A DNA stretch of 64,000 nucleotides from Acidovorax benzenivorans (GTDB lineage Bacteria; Pseudomonadota; Gammaproteobacteria; Burkholderiales; Burkholderiaceae_C), in NCBI RefSeq assembly GCF_028680575.1, contig NZ_JAPCKI010000003.1:1-64000 (forward strand), given 5' to 3'. Shown one piece after another: positions 34,822-43,660 of the stretch. Under the pieces are notes generated by a model. The model was not told the origin of the DNA. It did not search any database and worked only from the letters and a program-made list of their open reading frames with translations. Position 1 is the stretch's first letter; every line of letters begins with the position of its first letter. The translations under genes and the position numbers were made by a program.

Positions 34822-36213
34822 TCAATACGTCAATTCCAGAAACACCAGGTGGCCGCTGGCCGCAGGCCAGGTCTGGCCCACCACGCGCTCGCCGTTGAAC
34901 TCTGCCGCGATAGCGCGCACCCCGCCCGCAGGCTTGACCTTGGCCGAGGCCACACCGGCACCGGCGGGCACACCAGCGGGCGCTGCTCCGTCCAGCAGCA
35001 TCTTGTCGCGTGCCGGGTCCAGGTAGCCGCGCGGGCGGGTCAGTGTCACAACGCTCTCGGCGCCTTTGTCGGCATCGGCCATGCGCTCAGCGCGCAGGTG
35101 GATGAGGTCACTGCTGCGCGGGAAACCGCTGCGGTAGATGTGGGTGGTGGCATAGCCGGGGGCGGTGATCACGAACTCGATGGGCGAGCCGGTGGGGACG
35201 GGCAGCGGTCCCCATTGGCCATCCGCGCCCACGGTCTTGCGCAGCAGGGCGCTCCCCAGGCGGGCGCCGGTGGCGGCGTCGGTCGCGTACACCTCCAGCT
35301 GTGCTCCCGCCAGGGGCAGGTTGTTGCTGAAGCTGCCGGTCTTGGGGTCTGCAGAATCCACGCCCAGACCCGTGATCTTGCCGTTCAGGACGGCAGATTT
35401 TTCGGCCGCAATCTCGGTCCGTACCGGTGCCTTGCCGGTGATGAAGCGGTAGGTGGCTTCAAACGCGGCGGGGGAGTACGACGTCTCGCGGTGGTCGATG
35501 CGCGGGATCACCACGTTGGTGGCGCCCTTGAGTTCGGGGCCTGCGGCGGTCACGTAGGTAGGTTTGCCTTTCTGGCCGATCCACAGGCCATCGGGCTGGG
35601 CGAACTTGTCGTTGTTGTCCGAGCGGATCGTCATCCATTTCGCGGGGCCGCTTACCTCGTCGCCCGCCGCGTTCTTGGGAGCATTCAGCGCTTTGAGGAA
35701 GGGGCCGGTGCCCGAGAACTCGTTGCCTTCCCGAAACCCCGGAATCGCCCACACGCCATGGTTGGGGGTGCCGCCCAGGATGGCGTGGCTCACGGTCTTG
35801 TCGCCGCCGCCGTTGTCAATGTAGTTGCGGATGGCATTGCCGCCGCGCGAGTTGCCCATCAGCACCACCTGGTTGGCGCCAGTGGTCTTGAGCACCTTGT
35901 CCACCTCGGCCTTCAGGTAGGCCATGTGCTCTGCGGTCGACGTGCGGCCCGCTTGTGGCTTGGCGTCCTCATCGCGCGACAGAGGGTAGGGCACATCGAT
36001 GGCGTGCAGGCGCTCGCGGGGCCAGCCGTTGGATTCGAACCGCCAGACGGTGGTCTGCCACAGCGCGGCGGTGTCGCCATTGCCATGCACAAAGACAATG
36101 GGCGGCGCTTCGGCCAGGCTGGGGCTGCGGGTGGCGCAGCCTGCCAGCGCCAGGCTGGCGGCCGCTGCGGCCAACAAAAGGGATCGGCGGGGCAGCAAGA
36201 AGGGGTGATTCAT
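34822..36213 (-). CDS. Lipoprotein alpha/beta hydrolase (lipase or esterase-like)
   Basis: The 463-residue protein has a lipoprotein signal (LLLAAAAASLALAGCA) with the lipobox Cys near residue 26, so it is membrane-anchored in the envelope. The alpha/beta hydrolase fold opens with PPIVFVHGNGDTAALW, and the nucleophile elbow is GNSRGG near 125. The C-terminal half (about 260-460) is beta-rich, possibly an extra binding domain. Its substrate might be a polyester or lipid, but this is not readable. It is convergent with the HNH gene across the MITE-like element. Confidence 0.82.
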   Translation of the reverse strand: MNHPFLLPRRSLLLAAAAASLALAGCATRSPSLAEAPPIVFVHGNGDTAALWQTTVWRFESNGWPRERLHAIDVPYPLSRDEDAKPQAGRTSTAEHMAYLKAEVDKVLKTTGANQVVLMGNSRGGNAIRNYIDNGGGDKTVSHAILGGTPNHGVWAIPGFREGNEFSGTGPFLKALNAPKNAAGDEVSGPAKWMTIRSDNNDKFAQPDGLWIGQKGKPTYVTAAGPELKGATNVVIPRIDHRETSYSPAAFEATYRFITGKAPVRTEIAAEKSAVLNGKITGLGVDSADPKTGSFSNNLPLAGAQLEVYATDAATGARLGSALLRKTVGADGQWGPLPVPTGSPIEFVITAPGYATTHIYRSGFPRSSDLIHLRAERMADADKGAESVVTLTRPRGYLDPARDKMLLDGAAPAGVPAGAGVASAKVKPAGGVRAIAAEFNGERVVGQTWPAASGHLVFLELTY

Positions 36214-36227
36214 GGGGTGTCTTCAGA

Positions 36228-36264
36228 ATAAAAAATGCCCGTGGATCGGGGAATCCACGAGCAT
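36228..36264 (-). terminator. Intrinsic terminator after the acyl-CoA dehydrogenase operon
   Basis: On the minus strand, ATGCTCGTGGAT pairs with ATCCACGGGCAT across a six-base loop with one mismatch, followed by TTTTTATT. It lies 35 bases beyond the dehydrogenase stop. Confidence 0.85.
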
Positions 36265-36299
36265 CGTTGGTGGGTGTGACGCGCCTGCGTCAGTTCACA

Positions 36300-37415
36300 T
36301 CAGGCAAACACGCCTGCGGTGTCTTGCATGCGGGCGGACACTTCGCCCAGGTGGTGCAGTGTGTCGCCAAAAGTCACTTCCAGCTGGGTGAGCTTCTTGA
36401 AATAGTGGCTCACGATGTACTCGTCTGTCACGCCGATGCCACCATGCAGTTGCACGGCCTGCTGGCCCACAAAACGCATCGACTGGCCCAACTGCACCTT
36501 GGCGCGGGCCATGGCGGCGCGGCGTTCGGCAGCGGGGGCGCCCAGCTTGAGGCTGGCGTAGTAGCTCATCGAACGGGCCAGTTCCAGTTGCATCTTCATG
36601 TCGGCCACGCGGTGGCGCAGGGCCTGGAAGCTGGCGATGAACACGCCGAACTGCTTGCGCTGGTTCATGTATTCGACAGTGATGGCCACGGTCTTGTCCA
36701 TCACGCCCACGGCCTCGGCGCAGGTAGCGGCGATACCGGTGTCCACCGCCAGTTCCAGCGCGGCCAGGCCGTCGGTGGTGATGAGCGTGGCGGGGGCGTT
36801 GGTGAACTTCACTTCGGCGGCACGGCTGCCGTCCTGCGTGACGTAGCCTTGGGCGGTTACGCCCGCGGCGGTGCGCTCGACCAGGAAGAGGGCGATCTTG
36901 CCGTCCAACTGGGCGGGCACGATGAATGCATCAGCTTTGTCACCGGCAGGTACTACGCTTTTGATAGCTGTTACCGCATATGCAGATTGCGCTTTAGCCG
37001 CTTTTGCCTCGCAAACGTCCAGGCGGTAGCGTGCCTTGCGCTCCTGCTGGGCCAGCACCACCAGGGCTTCGCCACTGGCCACGCGGGGCAGCCAGGCCGA
37101 TTGCACGTCGGCCGGTGCGTAGTGCGACAGCACGCTGCTGGCCATGAAGGCCTGCGCGATGGGCTCCAGCACGATGCCGCGGCCCAGTTCTTCGGCCACC
37201 ACCATGGCGTCGATGGCGCCCTGGCCCATGCCGTCGTGCGCTTCGGGTACGGTGAGGGCGGTCAGGCCCAGCTCGGCGAGTTCGCTCCAGGCGGCGCGGT
37301 CAAAACCGCCAGCGGCCACGGCGGCGCGGCGGCGCTCGAACGTGTAGCCCTTGTCCACCCACTTGCGCACGGCGTCGCGCAGTTGTTCCTGGTCGTCAGA
37401 AAAATCGAAATCCAT
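36300..37415 (-). CDS. Acyl-CoA dehydrogenase, small subunit (pimeloyl-CoA dehydrogenase type)
   Basis: The 371-residue protein has the acyl-CoA dehydrogenase fold: a helical N-terminus (FDFSDDQEQLRDAVRKWVDK), the central barrel, and C-terminal HGGIGVTDEYIVSHYFKKLT. It matches the small subunit of pimeloyl-CoA dehydrogenase-type heteromers. The large subunit is encoded 24 bases upstream. Bases 36950-37010 are a copy of the dispersed element, translated in frame as about 20 residues (around AKAAKAQSAYAVTAIKSVV) in the barrel domain. The enzyme oxidises acyl-CoA esters with FAD; the chain type is inferred from family memory. Confidence 0.85.
   Translation of the reverse strand: MDFDFSDDQEQLRDAVRKWVDKGYTFERRRAAVAAGGFDRAAWSELAELGLTALTVPEAHDGMGQGAIDAMVVAEELGRGIVLEPIAQAFMASSVLSHYAPADVQSAWLPRVASGEALVVLAQQERKARYRLDVCEAKAAKAQSAYAVTAIKSVVPAGDKADAFIVPAQLDGKIALFLVERTAAGVTAQGYVTQDGSRAAEVKFTNAPATLITTDGLAALELAVDTGIAATCAEAVGVMDKTVAITVEYMNQRKQFGVFIASFQALRHRVADMKMQLELARSMSYYASLKLGAPAAERRAAMARAKVQLGQSMRFVGQQAVQLHGGIGVTDEYIVSHYFKKLTQLEVTFGDTLHHLGEVSARMQDTAGVFA
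36950..37010 (+). repeat. Dispersed palindromic element inside the acyl-CoA dehydrogenase gene
   Basis: GTACTACGCTTTTGATAGCT, then the GCGC-like centre and TAGCCGCTTTTGCC tail fit the family, on the strand opposite the gene. It is translated in frame. Confidence 0.75.
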
Positions 37416-37439
37416 GTTCTTGTCTCCTGGAGCTTGGGA

Positions 37440-38621
37440 TCAGCCGAGGACGGTCTGAGCCACGATGTTGCGCTGCACTTCGTTGGAGCCACCGTAGATC
37501 GTGGTCTTGCGCAGGTTGAAGTAGGTGGACGCCAGTGGCGCATTGGCGGTGACACCGCCAGGGAAGTCGCCCTGCCAGCCCGCTTCCATGGCCTCTTCGA
37601 TGAAGGGCATGGCAAAGGGGCCTGCGGCCAGCATCATCAGCTCGGCATAACGCTGCTGGATCTCGCTGCCCTTGATCTTGAGAAGGCCAGCAATGTCGAG
37701 CGAGTTCTTGCCCGATTTTTCGGCCGACAACACGCGCAGCACCAGCATTTCGAGGGCCACGATGTCCACTTCGAGCAGTGCGATCTGGTCGCGGAAGCGC
37801 TGGTCGTCCCACACACCTTCGGCCTTGGCGATGCGCTTCAAGCGCTCCAGTTCGCGCTTGCTGCGGTTCACATCGGCGATGTTGGTGCGCTCGTGGCTCA
37901 GCAGGTGCTTGGCGTAGGTCCAGCCCTTGTTCTCTTCGCCAATCAGGTTCTCGGCGGGCACTTCGACGTTGTCGAAAAACACCTCATTGACTTCGCATTC
38001 GCCGTCCAGCAGCTTGATGGGGCGTACGGTGACGCCCTTGGACTTCATGTCCAGCAGCAGGAAGGAGATGCCGGTCTGGGGCTTGCCCTCGGTGCTGGTG
38101 CGCACCAGGTTGAACATCCAGTCGCCATGCTGACCCAGGGTGGTCCAGGTCTTTTGGCCGTTGACGATGTACTTGTCGCCCACGCGCTCGGCGCGGGTCT
38201 TGACGCTGGCCAGGTCCGAACCCGATCCGGGTTCGCTGTAGCCCTGGCTCCACCAGACTTCGCCGCTGGCGATGCCGGGCAGAAAGCGCTTTTGCTGTTC
38301 GGCATTGCCAAACGCCATGATCACCGGCGCCACCATCACGGGGCCGAAGGGGATGATGCGCGGCGCGCCAGCGAGGGCGCATTCCTCTTCAAACAGGTGC
38401 TTTTGTACGGCCGTCCAGCCGGGGCCACCAAACTCTTTGGGCCAGCCAAAACCCAGCCAGCCCTTTTTGCCCAGAATCTTGGCCCAGCCCTGCATGTCTG
38501 CACGGGTCAGGCGCAGGGCGTTGTGCACCTTGTGCGAGATGTCCTGGGGTAGGTTGGCGTGAACCCATGCGCGAACTTCTTCGCGGAAGGCCTGCTCTTC
38601 GGGGGTGAATGCGAGATCCAT
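37440..38621 (-). CDS. Acyl-CoA dehydrogenase, large subunit (pimeloyl-CoA dehydrogenase type)
   Basis: The 393-residue protein has SQGYSEPGSGSDLASVKTRA near residue 124, FAD/substrate-binding WTTLGQHGDWMFNLVRTS, and the C-terminal IYGGSNEVQRNIVAQTVLG. In single-subunit enzymes that C-terminal motif carries the catalytic Glu (YEGT); here it reads YGGS, as in other heteromeric acyl-CoA dehydrogenases. It lies first in the two-gene unit, 24 bases before the small subunit. The start at 38621 gives the family length. Confidence 0.88.
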   Translation of the reverse strand: MDLAFTPEEQAFREEVRAWVHANLPQDISHKVHNALRLTRADMQGWAKILGKKGWLGFGWPKEFGGPGWTAVQKHLFEEECALAGAPRIIPFGPVMVAPVIMAFGNAEQQKRFLPGIASGEVWWSQGYSEPGSGSDLASVKTRAERVGDKYIVNGQKTWTTLGQHGDWMFNLVRTSTEGKPQTGISFLLLDMKSKGVTVRPIKLLDGECEVNEVFFDNVEVPAENLIGEENKGWTYAKHLLSHERTNIADVNRSKRELERLKRIAKAEGVWDDQRFRDQIALLEVDIVALEMLVLRVLSAEKSGKNSLDIAGLLKIKGSEIQQRYAELMMLAAGPFAMPFIEEAMEAGWQGDFPGGVTANAPLASTYFNLRKTTIYGGSNEVQRNIVAQTVLG

Positions 38622-38668
38622 GCGGTGCGTCTCCTAATGATGTTGCATTTGTAGCACGGTCGTTCGTT

Positions 38669-39370
38669 TTATTCCTGTCCGGGTGGCGACATGGGACTGA
38701 AGTCAGGGGAAATGCCCAGCTCGGCGCACAGCCGCTGCACGGTATTGCGGAGGGCGGCCACTTCGGCCTCCAGGGCGTCCATGCGGGCCTGCAGGGCGGG
38801 CGATGGGGCGGCGGTGGTGCTCCCGGTGGCTGGCTGGCTGGCGGTGGTGTCCACCGGCCCGCACATCAAGTGGGCCCAGCGCTGCTCGCGCGCGCCAGGA
38901 GCGCGGGGCAGCTGCACGACCAGCGGGCCACCCTTTTCGGCACTGCGCTCCTGCAGCTCGTCCAGAAAGGCTTCTACCGACGAAATGTCCGCAAACCGGT
39001 ACCAGCGCTCGGCGTTGATGCGCAACTCACCCGCCGTCTGCGGGCCGCGCAACATCAGCAAGCCCAGCAGCACGGCCGACTGCTCGGGCACGCCCACGCC
39101 ACGCTGAAAGTTGTGCTCCCAGCGCGTGGTGCGGTTGCCGCTGCTCTCAAACGCCAGCGTCAGCAGCTTGAGCGAATCCAGCGCCTCCTGGGCCTCGGCG
39201 TCGCTGAGCTGCATCACCGGGTCGCGGCTGGTTTTTTGGTTGCAGCCGGTGACCAGGCCGTTGAGCGACATGGGATAGCTGTCGGGCACGGTGCGTGCCT
39301 TCTCCATCAGCGTGGCGAGCACGCGGGCTTCGTGGGGGGTGAGAGGGCGGGTGACGGGATCGAAGGGCAT
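38669..39370 (-). CDS. YceH family protein (DUF480)
   Basis: The 233-residue protein belongs to the DUF480/YceH family, with two winged-helix domains: [21 protein letters not shown] and [19 protein letters not shown] near the N-terminus, then [20 protein letters not shown] near 108. The tail (about 195-225) is predicted to be a short coiled coil. The fold suggests nucleic-acid or protein binding, but the function is unknown. It is divergent from purN by 23 bases. Confidence 0.9.
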   Translation of the reverse strand: MPFDPVTRPLTPHEARVLATLMEKARTVPDSYPMSLNGLVTGCNQKTSRDPVMQLSDAEAQEALDSLKLLTLAFESSGNRTTRWEHNFQRGVGVPEQSAVLLGLLMLRGPQTAGELRINAERWYRFADISSVEAFLDELQERSAEKGGPLVVQLPRAPGAREQRWAHLMCGPVDTTASQPATGSTTAAPSPALQARMDALEAEVAALRNTVQRLCAELGISPDFSPMSPPGQE

Positions 39371-39393
39371 GGCTGGGATAATCCGGGGCTGAT

Positions 39394-39975
39394 ATGAAGA
39401 ACATCGTCATTTTGATCTCTGGCGGCGGCTCGAACATGGCCACCATCGTCCGCACGGCGCAACAGGAGCAATGGGAGCAGCGCTACGGCGCCCGGGTGGC
39501 GGCCGTCATCAGCAACAAGCCCGATGCCGCCGGGCTGGTGTTTGCACGAGAGCACGGTATCGCCGCCGAGGCGCTGGACCACAAGGCCTTTGCCAGCCGC
39601 GAGGCGTTCGATGCTGAGCTGGCGGCCATCATCGATCGCCATCAGCCCGCCCTGGTGGTGCTGGCGGGGTTCATGCGCATCCTGACGCCAGGGTTTGTGG
39701 CGCACTACGCGGGGCGGCTCATCAACATCCATCCTTCGCTGCTACCGGCCTTTACCGGGCTGCACACGCACCAGCGCGCCATCGACGCGGGCTGCAAGTT
39801 TGCGGGCGTGACGGTGCACCAGGTGACGGCCGAGCTGGATGTGGGCCCTATCCTGGACCAGGCCGTGGTGCCGGTGCTGCCGGGCGACACCGCCGAGACG
39901 CTGGCGGCCCGGGTGCTGACCCAGGAGCATGTGATCTACTCCCGCGCCGTGCGGGCGCTGGTGCGGTCCCTGTAG
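39394..39975 (+). CDS. Phosphoribosylglycinamide formyltransferase
   Basis: The 193-residue enzyme transfers a formyl group from 10-formyl-THF to GAR in purine synthesis. Signature segments are visible: [12 protein letters not shown] at the N-terminus, [30 protein letters not shown] with the catalytic His, and [15 protein letters not shown] with the catalytic Asp. The start lies 23 bases from the divergent YceH gene. It is followed by a dispersed element. Confidence 0.96.
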   Translation: MKNIVILISGGGSNMATIVRTAQQEQWEQRYGARVAAVISNKPDAAGLVFAREHGIAAEALDHKAFASREAFDAELAAIIDRHQPALVVLAGFMRILTPGFVAHYAGRLINIHPSLLPAFTGLHTHQRAIDAGCKFAGVTVHQVTAELDVGPILDQAVVPVLPGDTAETLAARVLTQEHVIYSRAVRALVRSL

Positions 39976-40042
39976 CGGGTGGGGGCAGGGCGAGGCAGGC
40001 CGGGCGCGTGGTGTGCCCACCGCTCCCAGCCCGACAGGGGTG

Positions 40043-40100
40043 TTTGCTACCAAATTTATAGCTATAAAGGCATGATGCACTGGCGCATCTGGCCGATTTG
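40043..40100 (+). repeat. Dispersed palindromic element
   Basis: TTGCTACCAAATTTATAGCT, a centre with GCAT...GGCGC and the tail CTGGCCGATTTG fit the family. It lies 68 bases after purN in a 271-base gap that otherwise shows nothing recognisable. Confidence 0.75.
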
Positions 40101-40246
40101 AATCAGATTTTTTGTCCAAGGCCCCACCCACTGGCCCCGGGGCCGGTTTCTGGCTCGCGCAGCTCGTCAACTGACGGGCGAATCGCACTGCGCGGCCAGA
40201 AATCAGGGGCGCGCCCGGAGGGCGCCGCCGGGTCGTTCACACCTTG

Positions 40247-41260
40247 TCAGGCCACGGCGCTCAGGCTGCTGGTGTTTGACGCCGTGCGCCAGTCGCTGGC
40301 TGCGCGTTCGTACTGCTGCCGCGCAAAGTCGGCCAGCCGCGCCAGATCGTTGCGGCCAGTGGACTCGGTGCTGTTGCTGGTGGTGGACTGGACCTGGCTG
40401 GTCAACTGGTCGATGAACGTTTTGGACTCGCTGGCGCTGATGCTGGCATCGCCGTCGGTGTCGATCGCGTTGAAAAGCGCCGTGATGGCGTCCTGCTCCA
40501 CCGTGCTGGTTCCGCCCGCCAGGCGCTCGGTGGCCGAGACCACGCCGTCCTCGTTGGTGTCCAGTGGGTCGTAGCTGGTCGTCGAGCTGCTGTCGGACGC
40601 GGCACCAGCACCCCCTGCGCCGCCAGGGCCACCCGGCCCGCCAGGGGGTGGCGGCATACCACCCGTGGCCTGCATGCCGCCTGTACCCGCGCCAGGCCCA
40701 GAGGGGCGGCCTGCATCGAACTCGGCCTGTGTCAGGCTGCCGTCGCCGTCGGTATCCAGCTGGCTGAACGCGTCGTCGCTGCTCACGCCGGTCTGGCTGG
40801 CGGTGCCGCCGGACATGGCCTCCAGCAGGGCCTGCAGCTCGGTCTTGCTCACGGCACCATCGCCGTCGCTGTCCACCTTGCCAAACAGGTCGTCGCCCGC
40901 CTGGCCGGTGGCGTTGGTGGCGGAGCTGCTGCCTTCGCCGCTGCGCGACTGGGCAAACGCCATGGTGGAAGGGGGCGGTGGCAGCACGCTTTGGAGGGTC
41001 TTGCCCAGCTCGTCGGCATTGAGGCTGCCGTCGCCGTTGGCGTCGTATTGCTGGACCAGGTCTGCCGCGCTGGTCTGGCTGCTGACGCCGTTTTTTTTCG
41101 CCACGTCGTCCAGCAGGCCCTGCAATTCGGTGTCGCTCACGCCGCCGCTGCCGTCGGCATCGATTTTGGACAGCAGCCGCTCCGGCGAAGGCCCCGGGCG
41201 CGATGCCCGCTGCACACTCGCACTGGACCAGGCACTGCTGACGCTACTGATGGTCGTCAT
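40247..41260 (-). CDS. Protein with six EF-hand calcium loops
   Basis: The 337-residue protein has six 12-residue EF-hand loops, each from Asp to Glu: 34-45, 73-84, 130-141, 169-180, 234-245 and 267-278. Most follow D-x-D/N-G-D/S-G. The sixth has Ala where Gly is usual. Two linkers are Gly/Pro-rich (about 186-228). The start is Ser-rich, and there is no signal peptide or membrane helix, so the protein is either cytoplasmic or exported by an unrecognised route. It is divergent from a response regulator gene 241 bases away. A calcium-sensing or buffering role is inferred. Confidence 0.85.
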   Translation of the reverse strand: MTTISSVSSAWSSASVQRASRPGPSPERLLSKIDADGSGGVSDTELQGLLDDVAKKNGVSSQTSAADLVQQYDANGDGSLNADELGKTLQSVLPPPPSTMAFAQSRSGEGSSSATNATGQAGDDLFGKVDSDGDGAVSKTELQALLEAMSGGTASQTGVSSDDAFSQLDTDGDGSLTQAEFDAGRPSGPGAGTGGMQATGGMPPPPGGPGGPGGAGGAGAASDSSSTTSYDPLDTNEDGVVSATERLAGGTSTVEQDAITALFNAIDTDGDASISASESKTFIDQLTSQVQSTTSNSTESTGRNDLARLADFARQQYERAASDWRTASNTSSLSAVA

Positions 41261-41501
41261 CGTCGTTCCTTTCGTTCCAAAGGTGGGTTGGTGCCGGGTC
41301 CTCCACTGCGGAGGCCCTCAGCCATGGCCCGAGCCCATTCTTTGGGGCGCGTGTCTCCGGGGTTTGTCTGCTTTGTACCAAGGTCGATACAAAGGGCGGC
41401 AACAAGGCCCGAACAAGGGGGCAAAGGCCCGCCAGATTGCCCCGAGGAGGGGTGCGCAGGCTCCCTAAACTTGGGGCGTCCTTTTGTGCCTGTACCCGCC
41501 C

Positions 41502-42230
41502 ATGCAACACATCCTGGTGGTGGACGACGATGTCGAAATCACCACACTGCTCACTGACTACCTGACCCGCTTTGGCTATGCAGCCCACGCGGCCTGTGAC
41601 GCGCAGACGATGCGCGCCCAGATGGCCGCGCAGCCCATCGGGCTGGTGGTGCTGGACGTGATGCTGCCCGGCACCGACGGCATCACGCTGGCGAGGGAGC
41701 TGCGTGAGCGCTCGCGGGTGCCGATCATCATGCTCACTGCCCGCGCCAACCCGTATGACTGCGTGCTGGGGCTGGAGATGGGCGCGGACGACTACATGGG
41801 CAAACCCTTCGAGCCGCGCGAGCTGGTGGCTCGCATCCAGACCGTGTTGCGCCGCACGCGTGGCGCCGAGGCTCCTGTCCACCAGGGGCCTGACGAAGTG
41901 GTGCGGTTTGATGGCTGGACGCTGCACAGCCTGGAGCGGCACCTGGTGTCGCCTGGGGGCATGGTGGTACCCCTGTCGAATGCCGAGTTCCGCCTGCTGT
42001 GCACCTTTTTGCGCATGCCGCGTCGCGTTTTCAGTCGCGACCAGCTCATGGAGCAGGCCCGGGGGCGCGCCATGGATGCGTTCGAGCGCAGCATCGACCT
42101 GCTGGTGTCGCGCCTGCGCAGCAAGCTCGCGGACGACCCACGGTCGCCCTCCATGATCCGCACCGTGCGCGGTGCGGGGTATCTGTTCAACGTGCAGTCG
42201 CTGCAAGGGCAGGTAGGGTGGCCTCACTGA
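41502..42230 (+). CDS. OmpR/PhoB-family response regulator
   Basis: The 242-residue protein has a receiver domain (acidic pair D9/D10, phosphoacceptor D52 in VVLDVMLPG, Lys in MGKPFEPRE) and a C-terminal winged helix (about 135-235, ending RTVRGAGYLF). It is the first gene of a two-component pair. The histidine kinase ATG overlaps its stop by one base. It is divergent from the six-EF-hand protein gene. ATG 41502 begins the receiver strand MQHILVVDDD; an in-frame start six codons earlier is possible. The stimulus is unknown. Confidence 0.94.
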   Translation: MQHILVVDDDVEITTLLTDYLTRFGYAAHAACDAQTMRAQMAAQPIGLVVLDVMLPGTDGITLARELRERSRVPIIMLTARANPYDCVLGLEMGADDYMGKPFEPRELVARIQTVLRRTRGAEAPVHQGPDEVVRFDGWTLHSLERHLVSPGGMVVPLSNAEFRLLCTFLRMPRRVFSRDQLMEQARGRAMDAFERSIDLLVSRLRSKLADDPRSPSMIRTVRGAGYLFNVQSLQGQVGWPH

Positions 42231-43336
42231 TGCCTTCGCGCCTGCGCGCAGCAGCCCAGCGCTGCGTGCCCGACACCCTGTTTGGCCGGCTCGCGTTGCT
42301 GCTCATCGCCGCCGTCATCGTGAGCCATGTGCTGGCGCTGACCCTGATGTTCGAGCTGCGCCCCGCCCACCCAGGGCCCCCACCGGGTCCGCCGCCGCAT
42401 GTGGTGGCCTCGGATGGGCGACCGTTGCCGCCGCCGGGGCCCGCGCAGGGCTTGTGGAACGCACCGCCTTCGCTGCAGCTGGGCCTGCTGCTGGACATCA
42501 GCGTGCGCCTGGCTGCGCTGGTGGCTGCGGCATGGTGGGCGGCGCGCTGGCTGTCGCGCCCCATGCATCGGCTGGCCACGGCCGCACAAGAGCTGGGGCG
42601 CGACATCCACCGCATGCCGTTGCCAGAGGACGGCACGCTGGAGTGCCGCGACGCCAGCCGCGTGTTCAACCAGATGCAGGCGCGCATCCGTCAGCAGCTG
42701 GCCGAGCGCGACCGGTTTGTGGCAGCCGTGTCGCACGACTTGCGCACGCCCCTGACCCGGCTGCGCCTGCGCACCGAAAGCCTGGGCGACGCCCAGGCGC
42801 AGCAGCTGTTTCGGCGCGACATTGCCGAGATGGACGCCATGATTGCCTCCACGCTGGACTACCTGCGCGGCGTGGCAGGCGCCGAGGCCTGGGTGCTGCT
42901 CAACGTGCAGGCCCTGGTGGACAGCATGGCAGACGACCAGGTGGCCATGGGGCACTCGGTGTCGGTGGCTGGGCAGGCCGCCCCCTTGCGGGTGCAGGCG
43001 GTGGCGCTGCGGCGTTGCCTGGACAACCTGGTGGGCAATGCCGTGCGCTACGGCGGCAGCGCCGAGGTCACGCTGCACGATGCGGCGGACGCCCTGACCA
43101 TCGAGGTGCGCGACCACGGCCCCGGCCTGCCGCCCGAGGAGCTGGACCGGGTCATGGAGCCGTTCTACCGCGTCGAGGCCTCGCGCAACCGCCAGAGCGG
43201 CGGGGTGGGGCTGGGGCTCACCATCGCCAGCGACATCGTGCGGCGCCATGGCGGGCAACTGGCGCTGCGCAATGCACCGGGCGGCGGGTTGGTGGTGGCA
43301 GCGGTGTTTTCGCGCACAGTCGCTGGATATCAGTAG
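42230..43336 (+). CDS. Membrane sensor histidine kinase
   Basis: The 368-residue kinase has helix 1 (about 20-40), a short proline-rich periplasmic loop (about 44-80, with several PPGP repeats), helix 2 (about 84-105), HAMP, a HisKA domain with H169 in AVSHDLRTPLTRLRLR, and an ATP-binding domain with GVGLGLTI near 325. Its ATG overlaps the response regulator stop by one base. The small periplasmic loop suggests sensing of an ion or the membrane state rather than a large ligand. Partnership with the EF-hand neighbour is speculative. Confidence 0.92.
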   Translation: MPSRLRAAAQRCVPDTLFGRLALLLIAAVIVSHVLALTLMFELRPAHPGPPPGPPPHVVASDGRPLPPPGPAQGLWNAPPSLQLGLLLDISVRLAALVAAAWWAARWLSRPMHRLATAAQELGRDIHRMPLPEDGTLECRDASRVFNQMQARIRQQLAERDRFVAAVSHDLRTPLTRLRLRTESLGDAQAQQLFRRDIAEMDAMIASTLDYLRGVAGAEAWVLLNVQALVDSMADDQVAMGHSVSVAGQAAPLRVQAVALRRCLDNLVGNAVRYGGSAEVTLHDAADALTIEVRDHGPGLPPEELDRVMEPFYRVEASRNRQSGGVGLGLTIASDIVRRHGGQLALRNAPGGGLVVAAVFSRTVAGYQ

Positions 43337-43339
43337 GGC

Positions 43340-43594
43340 TCAGGCGGCGGGGGCTTCGCCCTCCCATTTTTCAAACCGCGGGCGCAGTACGCCATCGATG
43401 AGCACCTGCTCCTCAAACATGGCGGCCGGCCGCACCCACAGGCCGCGCTGGCCGTACAGCGCGCGGTACAGCGTCATGGGCTCCAGCGTCTCGCTGTGTC
43501 GCACGGTGTCGATCACTTCATAGAGCATGCCCTTGTAGTGGCGGTACAGGCCGGGTGGCGTGCGGATGAGGTCGGGCAGGTCGTCGTCGGTCAT
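43340..43594 (-). CDS. DUF1653 family protein
   Basis: The 84-residue protein has the compact DUF1653 pattern: PPGLYRHYKGMLYEVIDTVR, HSETLEPMTLYRALYG, and GLWVRPAAMFEEQV. The fold is a small beta-barrel of unknown function. The start MTDDDLPDL at 43594 fits the family. The much longer frame extending upstream on this strand is antisense to the next gene and is not coding. It is convergent with the histidine kinase gene, four bases apart. Confidence 0.85.
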   Translation of the reverse strand: MTDDDLPDLIRTPPGLYRHYKGMLYEVIDTVRHSETLEPMTLYRALYGQRGLWVRPAAMFEEQVLIDGVLRPRFEKWEGEAPAA

Positions 43595-43660
43595 GGTGCT
43601 GCGGTGGCGTGAGTGGTTAGGATGGGGGCTGAAAAAATCCAACCAGAGTGAGGGACGCCC

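Noticed and set aside
35955-38552. An 865-residue open frame on the plus strand opposite the hydrolase and acyl-CoA dehydrogenase genes
   Set aside because: It crosses three real genes and a terminator in antisense, with His/Gly/Val-rich composition typical of high-GC shadow frames.
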